A DNA stretch of 64,000 nt from an uncultured Aquimarina sp. GTDB taxonomy: Bacteria > Bacteroidota > Bacteroidia > Flavobacteriales > Flavobacteriaceae. The stretch is from positions 124,001-188,000 of the forward strand of contig CANMWA010000001.1 in the NCBI GenBank assembly GCA_947501475.1, written 5' to 3'. The notes beneath the pieces were generated by a model that searched no databases, was not told the DNA's origin, and saw nothing but the letters and a program-made list of their open reading frames with translations. Of this stretch, positions 8,817 to 17,200 are shown piece by piece (the first letter of the stretch is position 1; each line of letters begins with the position of its first letter). Both the position numbers and the translations under genes were made by a program.

Positions 8817-9737
8817 ATGAAAAAAACATTGTTAGCTGTTGTGCTATTAATCAGCTCTACTATTGTATTTGCACAAGAAGAAACCAAAGAAGAGCCTCCA
8901 AAAGACGGATGGACTAAAACCGGAAACATCGGCCTTTTATTCAATCAATCAGCTTTTAATGCTGAATGGCAAGGGGGTGGAACCTCAAACATTGCCGGAA
9001 ACTTAAATATCTCTTATGATTTTAATTATCGCAAAGGTGACTTAACCTGGGATAATAAAATTCTTGCAGATTATGGTTTGACTAAACTAAAAGATCAAGA
9101 GTTTTTAAGAAAAACCAACGATCGTTTTGAATTTAATTCTTTGGTGGGTAAACAAATCAAAGAATCGTTATGGTATTATTCTTTCTTTTTAAACTTCAGA
9201 ACACAATTAGATCAAGGTTATGAGTTTGGCGAAGATGCAGATGGAAACGAAACTAGAGTTTCAAGAACTCATTTCTTTTCTCCAGCATATATTCAAATTG
9301 GACCTGGTATGTTATGGAAAAAAAGCGATAATTTGAAAGTAAATATCGCTCCAGCTACGGCTCGTTTTATATTTGTGCATGATGAATTTACAGCTGTTGG
9401 AAATGATCAAGTTCTTATTGATGCATTTAATGATGCTGGTGGGTATTTTGGTGTAGAAGCTAATGAAACCTCTCGTTTTGAATTTGGTGCTGCCTTAAGT
9501 GGATATGCAAAATTTGAAATTATGAAAAACGTATCCATAGAAAACATTTTAAACCTATATTCTAATTACTTAGAAGACCCACAAAATGTAGACATAGATT
9601 ATACGGCTAATGTTGTGATGACAATTAATAAATATTTATCAACTAATATTACTTTCCAGGCGATATATGATGATAATGCGATTAAAGGTTTTCAAATAAG
9701 AGAAGTATTAGGATTAGGTGTTAATTACGGGTTTTAG
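8817..9737 (+). CDS. DUF3078 outer-membrane-type protein, copy 1
   Basis: The start is taken at MKKTLLAVVLLISS, a clear signal peptide ending FAQEE; the longer upstream frame adds 26 residues that hide it. The 306-aa product matches DUF3078: GLLFNQSAFNAEWQGGGTSNIAGN, repeated alternating beta strands and a final aromatic residue (NYGF) typical of outer-membrane barrels. It has a close paralog at 10339 with the same hallmark segment. Function is unknown. A bidirectional terminator follows. Confidence 0.85.
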   Translation: MKKTLLAVVLLISSTIVFAQEETKEEPPKDGWTKTGNIGLLFNQSAFNAEWQGGGTSNIAGNLNISYDFNYRKGDLTWDNKILADYGLTKLKDQEFLRKTNDRFEFNSLVGKQIKESLWYYSFFLNFRTQLDQGYEFGEDADGNETRVSRTHFFSPAYIQIGPGMLWKKSDNLKVNIAPATARFIFVHDEFTAVGNDQVLIDAFNDAGGYFGVEANETSRFEFGAALSGYAKFEIMKNVSIENILNLYSNYLEDPQNVDIDYTANVVMTINKYLSTNITFQAIYDDNAIKGFQIREVLGLGVNYGF

Positions 9738-9760
9738 ATAAACCCAACACTATACTATAC

Positions 9761-9791
9761 AAGGCCCAACAGTGTAATGTTTGGGCCTTTT
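9761..9791. terminator. Bidirectional terminator between DUF3078 and GNAT genes
   Basis: AAGGCCCAA (9761-9769) and TTGGGCCTT (9781-9789) form a perfect stem with A and T runs on both sides. It serves the convergent genes ending at 9737 (+) and 9791 (-). Confidence 0.85.
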
Positions 9792-10225
9792 TATTGATCC
9801 TCTAGTTTCATCATAAATTCATAATCGTCTTCTTCGGTTATTTTAAAACCGGCTCGCTCATAGAGATATCTAGCAGGATTTTCTTTAAGAACTTTAAGAG
9901 TCAATTTTTTGCCTTCGGTATTTGCTTTTGAAATTAGCATCTGTATAATATATTTTCCTATTCCCACTCCTTGATACTGTGGGGAGACCTGTAACTGAAG
10001 TATTTCTATAGTATCTTGCTCATCTATACACTTCAATAAACCAACTTTTTTTTTGGATTTTAAAATAATAAAAGAACCTTCAAAATGCTTGTTCACTCTA
10101 GCAACATGCTCTTCTTTAGATAAATAAATCCCTGCTTTTTCTAGATGTTCTATCATCGTTTGCTTTCTTAGATCAAGTAAGAACTTTTTATCTGTTGCTG
10201 TTGCTTTAATGAGTTCTATTTCCAT
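9791..10225 (-). CDS. GNAT family N-acetyltransferase
   Basis: The 144-aa protein has the GNAT fold. The acetyl-CoA binding motif A is LQVSPQYQGVGIGKYI (QxxGxG form) and the C-terminal motif B is NPARYLYERAGFKI. The substrate is unknown; small-molecule or peptide amines are typical. It is encoded on the opposite strand between the two DUF3078 paralogs, which it separates. Confidence 0.88.
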   Translation of the reverse strand: MEIELIKATATDKKFLLDLRKQTMIEHLEKAGIYLSKEEHVARVNKHFEGSFIILKSKKKVGLLKCIDEQDTIEILQLQVSPQYQGVGIGKYIIQMLISKANTEGKKLTLKVLKENPARYLYERAGFKITEEDDYEFMMKLEDQ

Positions 10226-10278
10226 TCCTTATAATTAAACTTGCCTGGTTATTACGAATATAATTTAATATTTCTTGA

Positions 10279-10310
10279 TTTGACAAAACTAAAAGCATCT
10301 CGTATCTTTG
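10279..10310 (+). promoter_or_regulatory. Promoter of DUF3078 copy 2
   Basis: TTTG at 10279-10282, a 20-bp spacer and TATCTTTG at 10303-10310 match the Bacteroidota consensus closely. The leader to the ATG at 10339 would be about 22 nt. Confidence 0.7.
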
Positions 10311-10338
10311 TAGCTCTACCCCTGCAACAAAAGATCAA

Positions 10339-11367
10339 ATGAAGCGGTTTTTAATAACTATTTTTTTATTCTTTTTTATCACAAAAATTGCAGGTCAAGA
10401 AGAAGAAAAAACCACACAACTAGATTCGATTCAAATCAATTTAAAGCGCTCTATAGATAGTCTTTTGAAGAATACAACCAATGAGTTAAACATTATTGTT
10501 CTAAAAGACATTTTAAAAGAAATTACTCCAAAAAAACCTAAAGAGACAGAACAAATCGGCTGGAAGAGTAAAGGAAAAACCTCTTTATTGTTTAACCAAT
10601 CTGCATTTAATTTTGACTGGCAAGGAGGAGGAACTTCTAATATTGCCGGAAACACCGCTATTAACTACGAGTTTAATTATAAAAAGAACAGCTTAACCTG
10701 GGATAATAAAGTTTTGATAGATTATGGGCTTTCGTTTTTAAAGGATGAAGATTTTGCTCGTAAAACCAACGATAGGATAGAGCTCAATTCTCGATTGGGG
10801 CAACGTATCGGAAGTAGTAATTGGAATTATTCATTTTTTGCTAATTTCTTGTCGCAAATCGATAAAGGATTTCGGTTTGAAGTTGACCCAGAAACAGATG
10901 AAACCATACGTATCGAAGAAACTCATTTTTTTTCGCCAGCATTTATCCAAGCTGGACCGGGATTTCTGTGGAAAAAAAATGATGATATCAACATCAATAT
11001 TGCTCCTGTAACCTCGCGTATAATCTTTGTAGATAAAGAATTCACTAATATCGAAGGATATCAAGATGGTGATTACTTTGGGGTAGATGCTGGAGAGAGC
11101 ACGCGATTCGAGTTTGGTGGAGCAATTGCAGCTAATATTAGGTTTTTAATTGCTCAAAACTTTACCATAGAAAATATCCTGAATTTGTACTCAAACTATA
11201 TCGAAGACCCAGCAAATGTTGATTTGGATTATACCCTCAACTTAAGCCTGAAGATAAATCGATATGTGTCTAGTAATTTTACGTTTCAAAGCATTTATGA
11301 TGATAATGCCACTAGTGCTTTTCAGATAAGACAAGTATTGGGTATTGGTCTTGATTATAAGTTTTAA
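10339..11367 (+). CDS. DUF3078 outer-membrane-type protein, copy 2
   Basis: The 342-aa product begins with a signal peptide (FLFFFITKIAGQ) and has an extra ~50-residue segment before the shared core. That core repeats the hallmark of copy 1: LLFNQSAFNFDWQGGGTSN, LTWDNKVLIDYGLSFLKDED, HFFSPAFIQAGPGFLWKK and ENILNLYSNYIEDPANVD. The C-terminus LDYKF fits an outer-membrane barrel. The pair arose by duplication. The stop lies only 2 bp from the stop of the convergent hflX gene, with no terminator visible between them. Confidence 0.85.
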   Translation: MKRFLITIFLFFFITKIAGQEEEKTTQLDSIQINLKRSIDSLLKNTTNELNIIVLKDILKEITPKKPKETEQIGWKSKGKTSLLFNQSAFNFDWQGGGTSNIAGNTAINYEFNYKKNSLTWDNKVLIDYGLSFLKDEDFARKTNDRIELNSRLGQRIGSSNWNYSFFANFLSQIDKGFRFEVDPETDETIRIEETHFFSPAFIQAGPGFLWKKNDDININIAPVTSRIIFVDKEFTNIEGYQDGDYFGVDAGESTRFEFGGAIAANIRFLIAQNFTIENILNLYSNYIEDPANVDLDYTLNLSLKINRYVSSNFTFQSIYDDNATSAFQIRQVLGIGLDYKF

Positions 11368-11369
11368 TC

Positions 11370-12578
11370 TTACTCTTCTACAATCTCTGGATATAAGAAA
11401 TTATTATACGGAAAACGTGTTACATGAATATCTCTGACTTCTTGATATACCCTTTTTCTAAACTCATCTATGTTTTCTTTATGTATTGCAGAAATAAATA
11501 ACGCATTGTCACCTATTCTATTCATCCAGGTTTGTTTCCATTCCTCGAGGGTATAATGTGCTTTAGTTCTTTCTGTAACCAAATCATCAGCATCTATTGT
11601 TTCATGTTGATGTGCATCAATCTTATTAAAAACCATAATTGTAGCTTTATTTGTGCAATCAATCTCGCCAAGTATTTTATTCACAGAATCTATATGATCT
11701 TCAAACTGTGGATGAGAAATATCTACAACATGTAATAATAAATCTGCCTCTCTTACCTCGTCTAAAGTACTCTTAAAACTCTCGACCAATTGTGTTGGGA
11801 GTTTTCTAATAAAACCTACAGTATCACTAAGCAAAAACGGAAGGTTGCCAATTACAACCTTTCGTACGGTGGTATCAAGCGTGGCAAAAAGCTTGTTTTC
11901 TGCAAACACTTCACTTTTGGCAACAACATTCATCAAGGTAGATTTACCAACATTGGTATACCCAACAAGAGCAACACGAACCAGCTTGCCTCGGTTACCT
12001 CTTTGTGTTGCCATTTGCTTGTCTATGGTTAGCAATTTCTTTTTAAGCAAAGAAATACGGTCACGCACAATACGACGATCGGTTTCTATCTCTGTTTCAC
12101 CAGGTCCACGCATACCAATACCCCCTCGTTGACGCTCAAGGTGAGTCCATAATCCCGTAAGTCGTGGTAATAAATATTGATATTGTGCTAGCTCTACTTG
12201 TGTACGGGCATAACTGGTTTGTGCACGTTGCGCAAAGATATCAAGGATTAGATTAGTTCTGTCAATAATTTTGGCCTTTAAAATCCGCTCAATATTTCGC
12301 AGTTGTGCAGGGGTTAATTCATCATCAAAGACTACGGTTCCTATTTCATTTTCTTCAACATACACCCTAACCTCTTCCAGTTTACCCGTACCAATAAATG
12401 TCTTAGAATTTGGCATATCCATCTTTTGTGTAAATCGCTTTACCACTTCTCCTCCAGCTGTATAGGTAAGAAATTCTAATTCGTCCAAAAACTCTTCAAG
12501 CTTGTCTTGATCTTGATTTTTGGTAATAATCCCTATCAATACCGTCTTCTCGTATGCTATTTCTTTTTGTTCTAACAT
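11370..12578 (-). CDS. hflX: Ribosome-associated GTPase HflX
   Basis: HflX is a conserved GTPase that acts on 50S/70S ribosomes, especially under stress. The 402-aa product has the N-terminal HflX domain with the RTNLILDIFAQRAQT region, the linker GGIGMRGPGETEIETDRR, and the G domain: G1 GYTNVGKST, G3 DTVGFIRKLP, G4 NKID. Length and motifs are those of the family. It is monocistronic on the minus strand and converges tail to tail with a DUF3078 gene. Confidence 0.97.
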   Translation of the reverse strand: MLEQKEIAYEKTVLIGIITKNQDQDKLEEFLDELEFLTYTAGGEVVKRFTQKMDMPNSKTFIGTGKLEEVRVYVEENEIGTVVFDDELTPAQLRNIERILKAKIIDRTNLILDIFAQRAQTSYARTQVELAQYQYLLPRLTGLWTHLERQRGGIGMRGPGETEIETDRRIVRDRISLLKKKLLTIDKQMATQRGNRGKLVRVALVGYTNVGKSTLMNVVAKSEVFAENKLFATLDTTVRKVVIGNLPFLLSDTVGFIRKLPTQLVESFKSTLDEVREADLLLHVVDISHPQFEDHIDSVNKILGEIDCTNKATIMVFNKIDAHQHETIDADDLVTERTKAHYTLEEWKQTWMNRIGDNALFISAIHKENIDEFRKRVYQEVRDIHVTRFPYNNFLYPEIVEE

Positions 12579-12635
12579 TAGCTAAGCTTATCTTCTATAT
12601 CTTAATTTATTATATTGTACTCTTAATAGAAGATA

Positions 12636-12643
12636 CAAAAGTA
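12636..12643 (-). promoter_or_regulatory. Possible -7 element of hflX
   Basis: The minus strand reads TACTTTTG here, about 58 bp upstream of the hflX start. A CAAA (TTTG on the minus strand) at 12669-12672 is 25 bp away, slightly longer than the usual spacing, so the call is weak. Confidence 0.35.
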
Positions 12644-12701
12644 CGATATTTCTAGACTTAGGAACTTACAAAACAAACGGTTTCATATAAAATTGAATGC
12701 T

Positions 12702-13670
12702 ATGGCAAAAAAAAACTATTTCCGTAAAAAAGACACCAATCATTATACTGTAGCATTTTATAATCTTGAAAATTTATTTGATATAACCGATGACCCTAAA
12801 ACACTTGACGATGACTTTTTACCCGACTCTGAAAAAAAATGGAATCGTAAACGATATGAGAAAAAGATTTTTAAACTAGGCACTGCCATTTCTAATATAG
12901 GGTTTTCTAAAACCAGAAAATCTCCTATACTACTTGGTGTAGCAGAAGTCGAAAACAAGAAGGTTCTTGAAGATCTTGTGAATACAAAACATTTAAAAAA
13001 CAAAGACTACGGGATAGTTCATTATGATTCTCCTGATGAGCGAGGTATTGATGTTGGCCTTTTATATCAAAAACAACACTTTGAAGTCGTTCATTCTGAA
13101 ACTATAACCGTTTTGATAGATAGTCAAAAAGGCGACCGAGATTATACGCGCGATATTTTATGGGTTACTGGTAATTTAAATAAAGAAGAGGTTCATATCT
13201 TGGTTAATCACTGGCCCTCTAGACGTGATGGCGCAGATCTTACTTCGTATAAACGTGTAGCTGCAGCAGAAAAAAACCGTGAAATAATTAACAAGATTAC
13301 CTCACAAAATGCAGATGCAAAAATTATAATCATGGGCGATTTTAATGATGACCCTTCTAGCGAGAGTATTAAGCATCTCGTTCAAGGCGACTTATTTAAT
13401 CCTATGGAGCGTTTACTTACTCGATATGCCGGTAGTACAAGTTATAGAAGTCAATGGAATTTATTTGATCAAATTATTTTTAGTCATAATTTTCATAAAT
13501 ATGAAGAAGGGAAACATTGTTTCTCTGATGCATCTATTTTTGATGATGATTTTCTAAAGATTTATAACGGTCGTTATAAAGGAACTCCTTTTAGAACATA
13601 CGTCGGAAGAAAATATAAAGGCGGTTATAGCGATCATTTTCCGGTATATATGCGATTAAGGCTGTCCTAA
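12702..13670 (+). CDS. Endonuclease/exonuclease/phosphatase (EEP) family protein, cytosolic form
   Basis: The start is taken at MAKKNYFRKK (the upstream TTG at 12693 is less likely). The 322-aa product is a complete EEP domain: FYNLENLFD (metal-binding Asn), GVAEVEN (metal-binding Glu), NHWPSRRDG (catalytic His), MGDFNDDP (Asp/Asn) and the terminal GYSDHFPVY (Asp-His). It lacks a signal peptide, unlike the close paralog at 25153. Likely a DNase or phosphodiesterase; the exact substrate is unknown. Confidence 0.88.
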   Translation: MAKKNYFRKKDTNHYTVAFYNLENLFDITDDPKTLDDDFLPDSEKKWNRKRYEKKIFKLGTAISNIGFSKTRKSPILLGVAEVENKKVLEDLVNTKHLKNKDYGIVHYDSPDERGIDVGLLYQKQHFEVVHSETITVLIDSQKGDRDYTRDILWVTGNLNKEEVHILVNHWPSRRDGADLTSYKRVAAAEKNREIINKITSQNADAKIIIMGDFNDDPSSESIKHLVQGDLFNPMERLLTRYAGSTSYRSQWNLFDQIIFSHNFHKYEEGKHCFSDASIFDDDFLKIYNGRYKGTPFRTYVGRKYKGGYSDHFPVYMRLRLS

Positions 13671-13680
13671 AAAGATGTTT

Positions 13681-13890
13681 TTACTTTTTTATAATAGGTA
13701 TTCCTAGTGTATCTTCTTTTCTTGTATGATATAGATCATTGCTTTTTGGTGTAGCATTTATATTCACAAAACTTTCTTCTTCATTTGTATTTATAAATTC
13801 TGCTTCTCCATCGGGTTGCTCGCATGAAGTTATTAACAACATGCATCCAACAACCCAAATAACCCTTTTAAAATCCCCCAATTTTTTCAT
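13681..13890 (-). CDS. Small lipoprotein, hypothetical
   Basis: The 69-aa product has a signal with lipobox LITSC followed by an acidic, low-complexity tail (EQPDGEAEF, NTNEEESF). It converges with the EEP gene, leaving 10 bp between stops. I recognise no family. The signal peptide and lipobox argue that it is a real gene. Confidence 0.55.
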   Translation of the reverse strand: MKKLGDFKRVIWVVGCMLLITSCEQPDGEAEFINTNEEESFVNINATPKSNDLYHTRKEDTLGIPIIKK

Positions 13891-14216
13891 GTCGTTATAA
13901 GTCTTTAATTATTATAATTTTTTGAAATAGCTTGATTACCAAAACCTACTTCCAAAATCCCCTTAACAAATATAATTTATTGATATTCAGAATAAAAGAG
14001 TTTAATCTCCCGATTTGATGGGGGTTGTTTTACCCTATTTAACATAATACTCTAGGTACTGATGAGTAATCATAAGTTTTTAAACAACTGATCTATAGCG
14101 GACTGCCGATTGATATGTTAATTTGTTGATGTTTTTTTAACACTAGCAGGGCGATAGAATCGCTATAATGCCATACCTTGCGCTACGCAAAAAATCACAC
14201 AAACAAATTAATTGTC
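13891..14216. other. Intergenic region between divergent genes
   Basis: The 326-bp gap separates the small lipoprotein gene from the giant secreted nuclease gene and must carry both promoters. No consensus TAnnTTTG is clear. A small inverted repeat GCGAT-AGA-ATCGC lies at 14151-14163, about 55 bp before the nuclease start, and may be an operator or leader hairpin. Confidence 0.4.
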
Positions 14217-17200
14217 ATGAAATTAAAATTACTTTTAATTCCATTTATCGTTTCTTGTTTTTTAGGAACTCAAAATGGAATTGCACAATCTGTGTTTATC
14301 AACGAATTACACTACGATAACGCAGGTACAGACGTAGATGAAGCTATCGAAATCGCTGGGGCGGCAGGAACAGATCTTACCAACTGGAGTATTGTTTTGT
14401 ATAATGGGTCTAATGGTACCGTTTATAATACAATTTCAATTTCTGGTGTTATTGCTGATCAGCAAGGTGGATTTGGAACCATCATACAAGTACTTCCTGC
14501 AAATGGGTTGCAAAATGGAGCACCAGATGGATTAGCGCTGGTAGACAATAACAATACTGTTGTTCAATTTTTAAGTTATGAAGGTGTTATCACTGCAACC
14601 GATGGCCCTGCATCTGGACTAAGTAGTACTGATATTGGAGTGTCTGAGTCTAGTAGCACTCAAGTAGGTGCCTCTTTACAACTGTCTGGAGCCGGAACCG
14701 TAGCTGCAGATTTTGTATGGGAAGCTACTGCTACCAATACTTATGGTGCAGTAAATACAAACCAAACTTTTGGAATACCTTTTGTAGTGCCAATAATCAA
14801 TGAGTTTGTATGTAATCATACTGGATCAGATACCGATGAATTTGTAGAAATCAAAGCTGCTCCAGAAACTGATCTGAGCGAATATTGGATTCTCGAAATT
14901 GATGGAGATAGCAATGCTCTTGGGGTTATCGATGAGGTAATACAATTAGGATCTACCGATGTTAATGGATATTACACTACTGCTTTTGGCAGCAATGTAT
15001 TCGAAAACGGCACTGTAACTCTACTTTTAGTAAAAAACTTTACAGGGACTCTAGGGCAAGACCTCGATGCAGATGACAACGGTACTTTTGATACTACTCC
15101 ATGGGAGGCAGTTATAGATGATATTGGTGTTAATGATGGCGGAGCAACAGATCTTAATTATGCAACCGTTACACTACTACAATCTTTTGATGGAATACCT
15201 TTTACTGTTGGTGGAGCTTCTAGATTTCCTAACGGTGTAGATACAGATGCTGCAACCGATTGGAAAAGAAATGATTTTGACGGAAGTGGGTTACCTAGTT
15301 TTCCGCTAGCAGTTGCAGAACCCGGAGAAGCAGTAAATACACCTAATCGTGAAAATGTTGTTATCGACGATGGAGGCGGAGAAGATGCTGTTATCGTAAT
15401 CAACGAAATTGACGCAGATACCGAAGGATCAGATCTATTAGAATTTGTTGAGTTATATGATGGTGGTGTAGGAAATACTGCATTAGACGGACATATTCTG
15501 GTGTTTTATAACGGATCAAACGATCAAAGTTATGCCACGTATGACCTAACAGGATTCACAACAAATACCAATGGATATTTTGTAATCGGCAATGTAGATG
15601 TGGCTAATGTATCGATCACTTTCCCCGGTAATGGATTACAAAATGGAGCTGATGCTGTAGCGCTTTATAAAACTGATGCTGCTAGTTTTCCTAACGGAAC
15701 AGTAGTTTCTACAGACAATCTTCTAGACGCTATCGTTTATGATACTAATGATGGTGACGATGCAGAATTATTAGTGTTATTAAATGCTACAGAACCACAA
15801 GTAAATGAAGATGATAAAAATGACAAGAATTTTCACTCACTACAACGTTTCCCAAATGGATCGGGCGGTTTAAGAAACACTTCTACCTATACACAAGCAA
15901 TCGCAACTCCTGGCGCATCTAATACTAATGCAACAGAGGTAATCAATCTAATTATTAATGAACTTGATGCCGATACACAAGGATCTGATGCTTTAGAATT
16001 TGTTGAATTATATGATGGTGGGGTCGGAAATACTTCACTAGATGGTTTTGTGTTGGTAAATTATAACGGTAATAATAATACGAGCTACAATGCTTTTGAT
16101 TTAGATGGGTTTACAACCAATGCTGAAGGGTATTTTGTAATCGGTAATGCCGATGTTGCTAATGTAAATCTTGTAGTGCCTGGAAATACTTTTCAAAATG
16201 GAGCTGATGCTGTAGTACTTTATCTTGGTGATGCTGCCAATTTCCCTAATGGAACAACAATAGTAACAGAAAACATAATCGATGCTGTTGTATATGATAC
16301 TGATGATGCTGATGATCTTGAATTATTAGTGTTATTAAATGCAGATCAACCACAACTTAATGAAAATGCTAACGGAAGCAAAGACGCAGAATCTTTACAA
16401 CGTGTTCCTAACGGAGAAGGTGGTCCTCGTAATACAATTACTTATACCGCAAAAGCGCCTACACCAGGAGCTAGTAATGATGGTATTATTGTAGTACCAG
16501 GAGAGCCTGTAACTATTGCAGAGGCGAGAGCTGCCGTAGAAGGTACACCAGTAACCATTAGTGGAGTATTAACAGTAACCGATAGTTTTAATGGTCCTGC
16601 ATTCATTCAGGACACTACTGGTGGTATTGCTGTTTTTGATCAGCAAGTACATGCAAATGCTAGTTTAAAAGTTGGAGATTCGATTACCCTAACAGGAGTT
16701 AGAGCCGTTTTTAATGATCAGGTACAGATTAGTGGCGTAGTTGATGTGGTAAACAATGGACTTCCGCAGAACCCAATTACTCCTTTAGAAATCACACTAG
16801 CCGAGCTTGCAAACCACCCAGGTGAGTTAGTTCGTGTTCTTAATACATCTTTTCCTAACCCGGGAGATCTTTTATTCGGAAATTCTAATTTTACGCTTAC
16901 TGATGCTAGCGGAAGTGGTGACTTACGTGTAAACAATAACGTAGCTTCAGTTGTAGGTAAAGTACAGCCTGTTACTTGTCCTGAAATTACTGGTGTAATC
17001 GGTAGGTTTAGAGAATTCTTTCAATTACTACCAAGAGCATTTGCAGATATTCCTTGTGCCGTAGAATTTATCCCTCCTGGAGACACGATAGGTATTCCAA
17101 AAGAAGATACTTTTGACGTTGTCGCTTGGAATATTGAGTGGTTTGGAGACGAAAATAACTCTCCAGTAGGTCAAAACCCAATGTCTGATGCAATCCAAAG

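Noticed and set aside
9980..9995. GAGACCTGT in the GNAT gene as another REP half-site
   Set aside because: A nine-base match without the opposite arm inside a conserved coding region is expected by chance.
11845..12132. 95-aa plus-strand ORF overlapping hflX
   Set aside because: It is antisense to the conserved GTPase domain of hflX and shows no signal or family features.
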